Positions 46,614 through 58,689 of a DNA stretch of 64,000 nt are shown here, one piece after another. Made by a program: the position numbers and the translations under genes. Every line of letters starts with the position of its first letter. Position 1 is the first letter of the stretch. This DNA comes from Colius striatus. Its lineage: Eukaryota > Chordata > Aves > Coliiformes > Coliidae. The stretch is from positions 910,440 to 974,439 of the forward strand of contig NC_084768.1 of the NCBI RefSeq assembly GCF_028858725.1. The letters are read 5' to 3'. The notes beneath the pieces are model-generated. The model ran no database searches, was not told the DNA's origin, and worked only from the letters and a program-made list of their open reading frames with translations.

Positions 46614-47988
46614 TGTGGTTTGGCCCAGCCAGCACAGCTGCACCATGACAGTCTCTCCCTTGGTGCCCCCATTCACCCCCACCCTCGTTAGGATGAAGAG
46701 GCCCGAGCAAAATGGGAGTACAAAGATAAGCAAGCTTGTTGTGGATAGAGACAAGGGCAGGGAGGGCTGGCTGCCAGTTACGGTTTCAGGCAAAACAGAC
46801 TGCAGTGCTCGACTGAGAGAGGAAAGGAGGAAAGTTTATTCTACAAGAAAGGGAATGGAATAAAAGCAAAAAGGGAGCAGGATGATGAGTATTACAACCG
46901 GCACTTTAAGATCTCCCACCCCATCCCTCCTTTCTTCCCAGACCTAGCTCACTGCTCCCGATATCTCTCTCTCCCCCCCCATCAACGGCTCAGGGGGGCA
47001 GGGAGTGGGGGATGTGGTCAGTCTCTCACAGATGGGCTCTGTACCTTCTGTCTTCTCAGATGAGGACGACTCCTGGCATTCTTCCCCTGCTCCAACACAG
47101 GGTTCCTCCCACAGGACACAGTCCTTAACGAACTTCTCTGGTGCGGATTGTTCCCTGCAGCTGCAGCTTCTGCCCATACAGGGTCCCTCACACGGGACAC
47201 AGTCCTTGGTGAATATCTCTGGCGTGGATTCTTAACCACGGCTGCAGTTTGTGCAGTTGCAGGGTCCCTCTCTCGGGACAAGGCCTCTTCTAGGCATAAA
47301 TTTAATGAGCTGCTTTGTTGTGGGTTCCTCCCCACAGTTACAGCTGTGGATATTGGGTCCCTTCCTCAGCACACGGCTGGCTCTGGCCATAGTTTTAAAG
47401 AAGAAAATCACTGTCCCTGGCTCGGGGTGTGCAGTGAAGTGGTTGGGTCCCCCCCACGGGACACGGCCTCCTCTGGCCATAGTCACTGTCCCTGGCTCAG
47501 GGCCTTTAATGAAGTGAATCGCTGCCCTGGTCCGGGGCCAGCTTCAGCAAAATGAGTCTCTGCCCTGATACGGGCTCATTATCAAAATGAGTCTCTGCTG
47601 CTGATGTGGGGTCTTTAAAGAAATGAAAATAAATCTCAGCTTCACCAGGTCTCTCCATAGAATGCAGGGGAGTCTCTGCTGCAGCACACCTCCTCCTCTC
47701 TTTCATCACTGACCTTGGAGTCCGCATGGTTGTTTCTCTCACTGTTCCTTCTTCTTGCACCATCACCAGCCAGAAGGAAAAAAAAGGGCAGAAGAAGGCA
47801 GAAGATGGAGGAAGAAACCTCCCCTTCCGGCTGCTTCTTAAAAAGTGCTGGTGGAGGCATCTCTTTGGCTCAGCCCCAGCAGTGGGTCTGGCTCAGAGCT
47901 GGGGAGAGTTGCGAGAAACTTCTTACAGGAGCCACCTTTACAGCCCCTTCCCCCTCACCAGAAAAGGCTGTCATGTCAAACCATGACA
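46614..47988 (-). mobile_element. Solo ERV LTR, about 1.38 kb, passerine type
   Basis: The left end TGTGGTTTGGCCCAGCCAGC and right end GTCAAACCATGACA are inverted partners, as in the songbird ERV LTRs I know. A reversed AATAAA (TTTATT near 46835) near the left end implies minus orientation. The middle (47085-47480) is an internal series of diverged repeats (GGGTCCCTCxCACGGGACAC). No gag, pol or env frame adjoins, so it is a solo LTR. I see no clear target-site duplication; the right end abuts the tandem array. Confidence 0.75.
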
Positions 47989-50900
47989 GTGTCACAGAGC
48001 ACTATTGCAGTGGCCAGATGTGCTGCCATGTCACACAGCTCCGCTGCAAAGCCCAGATGTGCTGTTGTGTTACACCGTACTGCTTCAGTGCTCACATGTG
48101 CTGTTATTTAATGGAGCACTGTGTCCAGTGCCCAGTGGTGCTGAGACGTCACAGATCCCTGCTGTAGTGTCCTGGAGAGCTGTGATTTCACAGATCACTG
48201 TTGCAGTTCACAGATGTTCTATGATGTCACACAGCCCGCTTTCAGTGCCGAGATATGCTGTGATGTCACAGAGCACTGGTGCAGTGTCCAGATATGCTAC
48301 TATATATGAGAGCACTGCTACAGTGCCCAGACGTCCTGTCATGTCACTGAGCGCTTGTGCAGTGTCCAGATGTGCTGTCATGTCACACAGTCCCTCTGAA
48401 AAGCCAAGATATGCTTTTCTGTTACAGAATCATGTTGCAGTGCGCACATATGATGTGATGTCACAGAGCCCAGTGCTGATGCGACGTCATAGAACCCCTC
48501 TACAGTTCCCTGCAATGCTGTGATTTCACAGAGAACTGTTGTAGTGCCAAGATGTTCTCTGATGTCACACAGCCCCCTTCCAGGGCGTAGATATGCTGTG
48601 ATGTCACAGAGCACTGGTGCAGTGTCGAGATATGCTGTGATGTCACAGAGCACTGTAGCAATGTGCAGTTGTGATATGATGTCATACAGCACTATTGCAA
48701 TGCCCACATGTGCTGTGATGCCACAGAGTCCCGTTTCAGTGCCCAGATATGATGTGAAGTCACATACCGCTGCTACAGTACCCAGACGTCCTGTGATGTC
48801 ACAGAGCATGATTGCAGTGCCCAGATATGCTATTATATATCAGAGCAGTGATGAAGTGCCCAGATGTCTTGTAATGTCACAGAGCTCTGTTGCAGGGCCC
48901 AGTGGTGATGTGATGTCACAGAATCCCGCTGAAATGTCCAGGAGTGCTGTGATTTCACGGAGCACTGTTGCAGTGCAAAGATGTTCTATGATGTCACACA
49001 TTCTCTGTCCAGTGCCTAGATATGCTGTGATGTCACAGAGCACTGTAGCAATGTGCAGTTGTGATATGATTTCATACAGCACTGTTGCAGTGCCCACGTG
49101 TGCTGTGATGCCACAGAATCTTGCTGCGGTGCCTTGGAGTGCTGTGATGTCACGGAGCACTGTTGCAGTGCCAGGATGTTCTATGATGTCACACAGCACC
49201 CTTCCAGTGCTTACATATGCTATCATGTCCCAGAGCACTGGTGCAGTGTCGAGATATGCTGCGATGTGCAGAGCACTGTAGCAATGTGCAGTTGGGATAT
49301 GATGTCATACAGCACTGTTGAAGTGCACACGTGCTGTTATTCCACATGTGCCGTTTCAGTGTCCAGATATTATGTGAGGTCACAGAGCACATCTATAGTG
49401 CCCAGACGTCCTGTGATGTCACAGATCACTATTGCAGTGCCCAGATGTGCTGTCGTGTCACACAGCCCGACTTCAAAGCCCAGATGTGTTGTTGTGCGCA
49501 CAGACCTGTTTCAATGCACACATGTGTTGTGATGTCACAGAGCACTGTTGCAGTTACCAGATGTGCTGTGATGTCACAGAGCACTCTTGCAGTGCCAGAT
49601 ATGCTATTACATATCAGAGCAGTGATGGAATTCCCAGATGTCTTGTAATGTCACAGAGCTCTGTTGCAGTGCCCAGTGGTGATGTGACATCACAGAATCC
49701 CGCTGACGTGTCCTGCAGTGCAGTGATTTCACGGAGCACTGCTACAGTCCCCAGACATTCTTTGATGTCACAGAGCACTACTGAAGTGCCCAGATGTGCT
49801 GTCATGTCCCGCAGCCCCTCTAGGAAGCCCAGACATGCTGTTGTGTTACACAATCATCTTGCAGCGCCCACATTATCTGTGATGTCACAGAGCACTGTTG
49901 CAGTGCCCAGTGGTGATGTGACGTCACAGAATCTGGCTGCAGTGTCCTGGAGTGCTGTGATTTCACAGAGCACTGGTGCAGTTTCGAGACATGCTGTGTT
50001 TTCACTGACCACTGTAGCAATGTGCAATTGTGATATGATGTCATACAGCACTGTTGCAGATCCAAGATGTTCTCTGATGTCACACAGCCCCCTTCCAGTG
50101 CCTAAATATGCTACTGTTGCAGTGCCAAGATGTTCTCTGATGTCACACAATACTGTTGCAGTGAGCATATGTGCTGTGATGCCACAAAGTCCCGTTTCAG
50201 TATCCAAGATATTATGTGAAGTCACAGAGCACTGCTACAGTGCCCAGACATTCTGTGATGTCACAGAGCACTATTGAAGTGGCCAGATGTGTTGTCATGT
50301 CACACAGCCCCGCTGCAAAGCCCAGATGTGCTTTTCTGTTACACAATCATGTTGCAGTGCGCACAGATGTTGTGGTGGCCAGTGGTGCTGTGACGTCACA
50401 GAACGACGCTGTAGTGTCCTGGAGTGCGGTGATTTCACAGAACACTGGTGCAGTGTCAAGTGTGATGTGATGTTACAAAACCCTGTTGCAGTGTCCTGCA
50501 GTGCTGTGATTTCATGGAGCACTTTTGCAGTTCCAAGATGTCCTATGATGTCACACAGCACCCTTCCAGTGCCTAGATATACTCTGATGCCACAGAGCAC
50601 TAGTGCAGTGTCGAGATGTGCTGTGAAGTCACAGAGCACTGTAGCAATCTGCAGTTGTGATATGATGTTATAGAGCACTATTGCAGTGCTCACATGTGCT
50701 GTGATGCCAGAGTCCCGTTTCAGTGCCCAGATATTATGTGAAGTGACAGAGCAGTGCTACTGTGCCCAGACATCCTGTGATATTACAGAGCACTACTGCA
50801 GCCCCCAGATATGGTATTATATATCAGAGCAGTGATGGAGTGCCCAGATGTTTTGTAATGTCACAGAGCACTGTTGCAGTGCCCAGATGTGCTGTCATGT

Positions 50901-51700
50901 CACACAGCCCTGCTGCAAAGCCCAGATGTGCTTTTCTGTTACAGAGACATGTTGCAGTGTGCACATATGCTGTTATTTCACAGAGCACTGTTGCAGTGCC
51001 CAGTGTTGATGCCGTTACATCACAGATCCCTGCTGCAGTGTCCTGCAATGCTGTGATTTCACGGAGCAATGTTGCATTTCCAAGATACTCTATGATGTCA
51101 CACAGCCCCCTTCCAGTACATAGATATTCTATGATGTCACAGAGCACTGTTGCAGTTACCAGATGTGCTGTGATGTCACAGAGCACTCTTGCAGTGCCCA
51201 GATATGCTATTACATATCAGAGCAGTGATGGAATTCCCAGATGTCTTGTAATGTCACAGAGCTCTGTTGCAGGGCCCACTGGTGATGTGACGTCAGAATC
51301 CCGCTGACGTGTCCTGCAGTGCAGTGATTTCACGGAGCACTGCTACAGTCCCCAGACATTCTTTGATGTCACAGAGCACTACTGAAGTGCCCAGATGTGC
51401 TGTCATGTCCCGCAGCCCCTCTAGGAAGCCCAGACATGCTGTTGTGTTACACAATCATCTTGCAGCGCCCACATTATCTGTGATGTCACAGAGCACTGTT
51501 GCAGTGCCCAGTGGTGATGTGACGTCACAGAATCTGGCTGCAGTGTCCTGCAGTGCAGTGATTTCACGGAGCACTGTTGCATTTCCAAGATGTTCTATGA
51601 TGTCACACAGCACCCTTCCAGTCCCTAGATATTCTATGGTGTCACAGAGCACTGGTGCAGTATCGAGACATGCTGTGTTCTCACAGGGGACTGTAGCAAT
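47989..51700 (+). repeat. 39-bp satellite-like tandem array with higher-order structure
   Basis: About 95 units of 39 bases, sharing the core TGATGTCACAGAGCACTG followed by TTGCAGTGCCCAGATGTGC. Variant units recur in the same order. A block of about 350 bases at 49590-49940 is repeated almost identically at 51195-51545, about 1.6 kb (about 41 units) away. Because 39 is a multiple of three, four of six frames stay open for long stretches (up to 281 codons); these are repeat artefacts unless proven expressed. The core contains a CRE-like TGATGTCA, and four units have the perfect CRE TGACGTCA (49919, 50391, 51289, 51520). Confidence 0.95.
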
Positions 51701-51713
51701 TGGTATAAATGGC

Positions 51714-52201
51714 TGTGATAAAGTTCACTGGCCAATTTAAGTGACTCATGGATCAAATTTATTAAGCAAGCGGCAAATAAGCAAAACAGCGCTGGGCGGC
51801 CGGGAGACTCTGCTCACCAACGACTCACGAGCCCCCTCCCGTATCACAGTCCCTTGATACAGTCCTGGTAAGTCGGGTGCATCGCTCCCTGGTGCACTCT
51901 GCGCATGTGCTCATCTTGTGACTGGGGGGTCTTCTTCTGCCTCCCGGTGGTTGTAGGGTGGTCGCTGGCATGAAGTCAGTAGTCTTCCTCTAGTGGCCCG
52001 CTCATGAACTCTTCTCTTGGCCCTTATCAGCTCATGCACAACCTATTGTACCTGCTATAAGCATCTCAGCCAACTGCAGCTGTGCACATTGTAGAAGCTT
52101 TACGGTTAAAGTTTTACCAGACTTTTACAATGACTTTAAGCGGTTCCTTGCACAACTGTTCTGTCATGATTTGATTAACCAACACGACCTTTTCCATTAC
52201 A
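51714..52201 (-). mobile_element. Solo ERV LTR, 488 bases
   Basis: On the minus strand it runs TGTAATGG to CTTTATCACA with AATAAA (reversed TTTATT near 51757) close to its 3' end. It directly follows the tandem array. No internal viral frame adjoins. I found no convincing target-site duplication. Confidence 0.6.
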
Positions 52202-52452
52202 CTGACTTGCAGTGTCACTGTCTGGTTTTCTCCAGCTCAGGATTGTGCCTCCCCAAAAGCAAGTGCACATTTGAGTGGATGGAAAGCAGGAGATGTCCTT
52301 GAGCTGGCTGAAGTGTGAGCTGGCCTTTAGGCTGCTGTTGTTAGTGCAGGCAGGATGTTTGGCTCAGCAACAGGGGAGAGAGAAATGCTTTTAGAACTAG
52401 AAGAATGTAGTGATCAAAGTCCCAGTCATAGGACACAGACGGTGACAGAGAA
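52202..52452. other. Unique spacer, nothing recognised
   Basis: Short unique stretch between the LTR and the start of duplication copy B. Confidence 0.6.
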
Positions 52453-53308
52453 GGGAGGCAGCAGGGCAGCAGCCAAAGCCCATGTTTCAAGGTGCTTGTA
52501 CAAGAGCACAGGTGCAATACACCAAAGGATGCAAATACTTGTGCAAGTCACATAGGCTGCCCATAGAGTCCTTAATTCTTCCTGCACTGCAGCTGCCAAA
52601 CTCAGCCTCTCTGTCCAAGTGCAGAGAATTGATGTGTCTCTGGCAGAGCTCCCCATTTTCTCTCTGAGTGCCCTGTGTGAAAAAGCAGGGAGAAGATGGT
52701 GAGGCTGAGTGATATTTGCCAGTCTGTAGCTTGTCCTGCTGCCCTGGCTGGGACAGCTGCCCTCTCATTTTCATATGGCCTCAGTGTTTCTGCTCTCAGC
52801 TTTTGTCTGCTCAGCAGAGTCTGCTCCCCACCAGGCTTTCATGGAATGAGTGCTGGCATGGGACCTGTGTCTTTAACACAGAGCATGAGTGCTAAATGAG
52901 TAGATGAGCCCTGTTTTGTGGGGCATGGGAAGTGTAGGCAGGAGCCTGTCAAGTCTTTGGAGGCTGTCATCCTGTGGTGCTGGAATGGGTGAGAGACATG
53001 CACGTGGCTGCCACCTCGTATTGCCGTGACCGTGCTCAGATCCTGCACAGCCAGTGCACACAGAGAGTGTCCACAGAGAGTGCCCACACACCCTGTGTGT
53101 TGCTAATCCAAAGCATTTCCCTGTGGCCTTTGCTACTGTAATTCTCTGGCCCAAGCCACTGGCTGTAGAGCACTCTGCTGCAAAGGTGATGGCTGCCCCT
53201 GCCGTGTCTGTAGCTTTTGGTGGGTTCTTGGGTGCCCCAGCCCTGTCTGCCTGCTCATCCTGACAGGAAAGGCAGGGAGTGACAAACCCAACGAGAGAGC
53301 TGCTCCAA

Positions 53309-53700
53309 GGAGTCCCAGAATGCCAGAATGGTGGGGGTGGGAAGGGACCTCTGGAGCTCCTCCAGCCCAACCCTCTGCTAAAGCAGATCCACCTAGATCA
53401 GGTGGCACAGGGACGTGTCCAGGTGGGGTTGTAAAAGCTGCTGAGAAGGAGCCTCCAGCCCCTCCCTGGGCAGCCTGGGCCAGGGCTCCCTCACTTCACA
53501 CTCAAGAAGCTTCTCCTTGTGTTTAAGTGGAACTTTTTGTGTTCCAGCTTTTGCCCATTACCCCTTGTCCTGTCACTGGAGACAGCAGAAATAAGTGCTG
53601 CCTGTTCCTCCTGACATCCAGCTTTTAAATCCCGCTAAGTGTTGGTGAGATCTCCCCTCAGTCTTCTGTCGGCTGAACAGTCCCTGGTCCCGCAGCCAAG
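53309..53700 (-). mobile_element. CR1 LINE 3' fragment, copy B
   Basis: Paralogous to the CR1 at 10507-10880, with the same truncation point and the same order of blocks, so it was carried by the duplication and is not an independent insertion. Confidence 0.85.
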
Positions 53701-54104
53701 GTCTGCCTGTCGTGCTGATGGGGTGTGTGAAAGAACACTTGCAGAGGCCTCGTCTGAGAAGGCAGCTCCTCTGAGAGGTCTTTTGGATGAACCAAGTTCC
53801 TTTGCACTGTAAGCACGCAAAGGAGCATCTGGGATGTCAGGAGAGTCACCCATGAAGGAACACAAAGTGAGTCCCAGCTCCCACGCCTGCAGCAGAAAGC
53901 TCCATCCCTCCCAGCAGGGTTGGAGGGCAAGTCTGCACCTTGAGCAAAGCTCCCGGAGCAGGGAGGAACAACAGCCACCTCTCAGCAGCTCAGTCCTCCT
54001 GAAAGCCTCTGCAGGTTCCTGCTGGGTCACATCCAAGCAGGCAATGCCAGGCTGGGGCAGGGAGTGGGGGCCGTGCAGGAGATGTGGCTGTAGCTCTTGT
54101 TCCT

Positions 54105-54579
54105 TGCCGCGGAGGTTGCGGCTCTCAGCCCAGGATGCGACTCTCAGCTGGGTGGGAAGAAATCCAGCTCTACTCAATGTGAGGGACAGCAGAAATGTTC
54201 ACTTTATTACAAACAGGCTTCAACTTACAGACAACACAGGCTCCAAGCCAGCCCAGCAACAGCAGCTGATAGGTCATTCAACACAAGGTCACCTTTTCAT
54301 GTTCATCCCACTTGCGGTTTCTGCCATAAGCAGCTGCTTCATGGTTCACATTCTCCCTCCTCAAAGTTGTTTACCACTTTTAGCCAAGGACAGCCCGACC
54401 TTGAGTGAACACAACGCGGCCTGCTGCCTACGTGGCAGCAACTACTTTAATCATGGCCCTTACTCTGCTCTTGGTCGTGCACCAAATCCATAGAACTAGA
54501 GCCCAGGCTGCCTTGCCCCAGCGGGCTGAGCATTATACCCCGGGATCCATGTCCATGCTCCCTCAACCGTTCCTCCACA
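54105..54579 (-). mobile_element. Solo ERV LTR, 475 bases, absent from the paralogous site
   Basis: TGCCGCGGAGG at the left and CCTCCACA at the right bound the element. A reversed AATAAA (TTTATTAC near 54205) indicates minus orientation. It is flanked by GTTCCT (54099-54104) and GCTCCT (54580-54585), a 6-base target-site duplication with one mismatch. Copy A has the single empty site GTTCCT at 11265-11270. A 6-base duplication fits class II (ERVK-type) integration. Confidence 0.88.
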
Positions 54580-54736
54580 GCTCCTCAGACACTTTCTAGA
54601 ACTGGGGGATCAGAATACGGCCCAACAAACCAAATGTCTCTTTCCTCAATGTGCTGGTAGAGCAACTATCTCCTCATCCCATCTGATCAGGTGCTCAGTT
54701 TGTCACCTGCATGTGCAGTTTTCTGTTTCCTCCTCA

Positions 54737-54865
54737 AGGATCCTGAAGGAAGCCAGGGAGAGCCTGATGGCCAAAATGAAGAGGAGTCGTGCTCTTGGAG
54801 AGGAGCTGGAGCTCTTGATCAGCAAGCTCTGCAGCCCCAAGGAGCTGGCCTAGTACCAGATGTTC
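54737..54865 (+). pseudogene. SHROOM-like: SHROOM-like ASD2 fragment, copy B
   Basis: Keeps only EARESLMAKMKRS, LGEELELLISKLCSPKEL and then a TAG stop where copy A has AAG (Lys). Just after YQMF the homology ends in a deletion of about 290 bases. It is more decayed than the copy at 11563. Confidence 0.7.
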
Positions 54866-56096
54866 CCTGGCGATTTGGTGCTGCGGGTGTTGCCTCAAAC
54901 AGAGGGTGTCTGGCTGGGACAGCAGTCTGTGGGGAAAGTGGTTTGACCCCAAATGTGGCTTTATGGGCTTCCCTCCAGCTGCACCTCATCCCTCTGAAGA
55001 TCATCCCATCCCCACAAAGCCCCCCTCAGGCATCACAGAGTCCCTGCTCACCTCAGAGCCAAACACTTCCAGGAGCTGCCTGCCTGGGACACAGCATCAG
55101 CATCAGCATTGTCCCAGGAACAATGGACAATGCTGCAGTGACAATGGCAGGAGTTCCTGAAAGAGGTGGAGCCTTTGGAGGAGGAGAGACAGCCTGGTAA
55201 GGAGGGAGTCACAGCAGATGAGGGGATGAGCCCTGAGCTGGGGCTGCCATGACACTCCCTAAACTGGGGCTGAGTCTAAGTGGAGACACAACCCCAGCTG
55301 CTGAGCATCCCCTTGGGTGAGCGTTACAGCTGCGTTGGGCTTAGAGCCCTGCTGGGCTTTAGGTTAAATCCTGTCAGGGATAGGACTGGGTTGAAGTCTC
55401 ATTGGGATTTGGACTGGGTCAGGATGAGGTTAAATCTATCTATTGAAGGTTAGGCCTGGGTTTGCACCCCCCCCTGGGATTTGGGCTAGTTTAGGATTAA
55501 TTGAACTCCTGTATATGTAGGGTTAGGAGTAGCTTAGGATTTTGGGGCTTGAGCTAGGTTAGGCTGAGTTCAAATCCTGCCCATTTAGGGCTATGAATGG
55601 TGCATGCTTCAAGCACTGCTGGGTTTTGGGCTGGTTCAGTGTTAGGTGATGTCAGAGACATGTAAGGTTTAAGCTGGTGTTTAAGACCCTGTTGAGGTTT
55701 GATTTCCAGGTTCACTTCAGTCGTGTATATTTAAGGTTCTGTCTGTGTGAGGGTCAGGATCCTGTACAGGTTTGGGCTTGGTTAGGGTTAGGTGAAGTCT
55801 GTGCTTCCACCAGAGGCATCCTGAGCTCTGTGTCATCAGCACTGGGCAAGGAACGAGGCTGTCAGGGTGGGTCCCTGCTGTTTGTTTGCAATGGGAACTT
55901 CTTCAGCGTGAATTGTCAAACACTGATGAGTAACTTGGACTCTGCATTGGTGACGTGGATTGGAAGAAGTTAAAAGCAGCCCAAGGGATGGAGCTGTGTC
56001 AGCACTCTAATTCTGCCCTTGTGGATGTGTCAGAGATGGAACTGTCATTGTCCAAGGGATGAGCACATTCACTCTCTTTCCTTCCCCCTCTTGCAG

Positions 56097-56213
56097 AATG
56101 TAGAGGAGTGGTCACCTGATGTGTTTGCACACAACGATGCCCGTGGGGATCACGCACTGAAACTCCTTTGCTCTGAACTCCTTGCACACTGGGATGTGAT
56201 CAAGTGTCTCAAG
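56097..56213 (+). CDS. Isolated exon-like sequence, unidentified
   Basis: A 117-base stretch lies between a strong acceptor (polypyrimidine tract then TTGCAG) and a donor (AAG|GTCAGT). It is open in one frame throughout, encoding 39 residues with phase 0 on both sides (begins NVEEWSPDVFAHNDARGDHA, ends WDVIKCLK). The acceptor quality and protein-like composition suggest a real or once-real exon of a duplicated gene. I cannot name the family, and no neighbouring exon was recognised in 55880-57098. It is not part of duplication copy B. Confidence 0.35.
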
Positions 56214-57098
56214 GTCAGTGGGTAGAAGATGTGTCTCTTCTTCTATCTTGGATTGGATTCCAGTTCTTTCTCATTCTGCTGTGCTCTCTTTGAAATGCAT
56301 TGTTAGCCCTATTGGAAGGCTTTGTGGACACTGCCCTTTCCCCAGGAAGCAAGAGCAAATGTTATTGAAGTCGTGTTTTTAATTGGAATGGGATCCCTTG
56401 AAGCAGATGGGATCCCAACCAGACGTCCCCGTGAAAGCCATGGGGAATGTTACTTGGGAGCATTTGTGTTCCACATGCAAATGTTGCATTTGTTAACACT
56501 GATGGGAAGGATGGTGCCGTGCTCCTGTGTTCTACAGGCCTCTGAAGTGCTTCAATGCTTCAGTACTGAAGTGGGGCTTAGAAGAAAGATGGGGACAAAC
56601 ATTTTAGCAGGGCCTGCTGCACTGCTGGTGCTGCTGGGTTTTAGTTTAAGATGAGCTGCTGCAGCAGCCTGATGGTGTGTTTGATGGGAGCAGTGGCCTG
56701 CAAGGTAAGAGCAGGTCTGTTCTGGATTTGGTTCCCTATGGGGAAAATGCTCTTGGCAGGTTCTCTGTCAATATTGAACCTGGGATCTAAAGCCTTCAGA
56801 GGCTTCATCTTGCAGATCCAAAGGCTGACTTAAGCTGCTGTTTGGGCTGAAGACTGGGTGTGAACGACAGTGTGTTTTCCTCTCTTTACTGTGCTGTGAC
56901 TCCGGAGGGGACTGGCACAGAGCTCATGATCAGATCCCCATTTGAGCTGCGTTAGCCCGTCCCGGAGCTCTGCTGCTGCCCCTCTGGGCTGTGATCAGTG
57001 ACACTGCTATGTCCAAACTTGTGCTTTCTGTGTGACCAAGAGAAGGCAGGAAATGGGGACAGCTTGCAGCCTTGAAAGAGATGTGGAGGGGTCTGTGT
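56214..57098. other. No recognisable gene
   Basis: Nothing beyond short, unconserved open frames. Confidence 0.5.
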
Positions 57099-57630
57099 TG
57101 TAGTGGTGCAGGCTGTATTCATTCAAAGATGTAGAGAAGCTGGGCAATGCACGTGCAGAGACGTACACAGGCAACACAGTACAACCAACAGACTTGACCC
57201 AAAGCCACCCTTCCTTGGCTGGCTACCTCCTTGTATGCTGCTTCTGCCCATGTGATCAGCCAGGGCCCAACTGAACACCTTGCAGCACCTGTTTGTGATA
57301 ACTGGAAGTAGCTTGCCAGCTGCATTAACTTGTCCCTACCATCTTTATTCAAGCTGGCTGCTCCAAGCCACATTTGTGCCTACAGTTCCCCCCTTTTTCT
57401 TTTGTGAACCAGCCAGCCTTCAGCAGCACATTTCAAAATTAAAGGTACAAGAAGAAAACATCAATATTGTTACCCATGGCCATGAGTTTACAACAAAAGG
57501 TCAATAACAGCTCCACTGCTGAACAATACAACACAGAAATCCATCAACTCCAACACAATGTGCTGTGTGTTGCTAGGAGGGACGCACACTGGCGAGAAGG
57601 GATGAGTTCTCTGTGCTTCCACTGAGCTTT

Positions 57631-58540
57631 CTAGTCACTGAATGTAGTTTCAGACTCTTGTTTAACTTCTTTAGCATGCTGATCTGTGAGCTGGAAATAT
57701 CTCTTCATCCGTAGAAAAGACACCATTTCTGCTTTCAAGTTTCCATTGGCCGTCCTGTGAAGTTCTCCAGGTCTTTTAATGTGATGCAGATTGCTGGAGG
57801 AATTTGCAGCAGCCACAGCTGACAGGTTTTCCATTTCAACAGGGTGATGGGTTGAGGGTGGATCACTTGGTTCAAGACTGTTTTCTCCATTGCTCTTACA
57901 GTCATTAAGGCCTTTTGGTTGATGTGCCTTGATCCACGTTGCTGGAATCCACCGGGGACCTTGCTCTGTAACGCCACAAGCGCAGCCTATTCCCCACGGG
58001 AACAGATCTGCAGGTCCTCGCCACTCTCCAGTAGTGGGATTCTTACACCAAACTTTAGGTTTGTCAGCAAGCTCCAAATCCCGACTCATTTGGGCAAAGT
58101 GTGTTAATGCTGGTGCTTCATTCCGCTTTGCCACAGTTCTGAGATGATTCCCTGTAGAAAGGGCTTTCATGAGTCTGTCTTGAGGGCTCACCCCCTCTTC
58201 CCCCGTTTTCTGTTTCTCTATCAGCCCCTTTAGAGCTTGGTGAGTACGTTCGATTGTGGCTTCACCAGAAGAGTTCCCTGGGATCCCAGTGCTGTGTCTG
58301 ACACCCCATAAGTTCAGGAACTCACGTGTTCTACTGGCTCTATATCCCCAGCCATTGTCAGTTTCTCTCTCGTGGAACACCAAGGACTGCAAAGCAACTC
58401 CTCCAATGTCTTATGACGCCTCGAGCCCTGTCCCTCGTTTAGGCTGTGGCCCAAACCATGGCCCAATAGGTATCAATAGTGACATGTATTGGTTTAAACC
58501 GTCCAAAGGGAGCACAGACTGTGACAGCCCATTGCCATGT
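57631..58540 (-). pseudogene. ERV integrase fragment, minus arm
   Basis: The minus strand keeps about 253 codons open from 58392 to 57631, covering the DNG and IERTH regions of the integrase catalytic core and the C-terminal RGPADLFPWG/GPRWIPATW-type DNA-binding region of class II retroviruses. Upstream of 58392 the frame is interrupted by stops. With no intact gag, protease, reverse transcriptase or env, it is a dead remnant. Confidence 0.8.
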
Positions 58541-58689
58541 TCCTCATGGTGCCAGGCCCCTGGGGTTGACTCCTGCTCCTAGGCCGATTTGATTCTGGCA
58601 TGCAGGGCATGTGGAAACGATACCCTGAGCATCCCATGTGGTCAGGTCAAAGTGCTTGGCCAGCATTTTCACACCTTGGTGAAAGAAGT

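Larger units (their letters stand above)
52453..55880 (+). repeat. Segmental duplication, copy B (partner 9617-13018)
   Basis: Direct, high-identity copy of 9617-13018. Compared with copy A it has gained an LTR (54105-54579) and lost about 290 bases within the SHROOM-like exon. The telomere-like minisatellite recurs at about 55330-55790. Confidence 0.9.

Noticed and set aside
47085-47480. Repeat series GGGTCCCTC-CACGGGACAC taken as an independent minisatellite
   Set aside because: Part of the internal structure of the ERV LTR, as a similar series occurs in the LTR fragment at 15300-15440.
48520-50277. Frames of 253 and 281 codons as protein-coding genes
   Set aside because: Explained by a 39-base period divisible by three; four frames are open alike and no start or splice context stands out.
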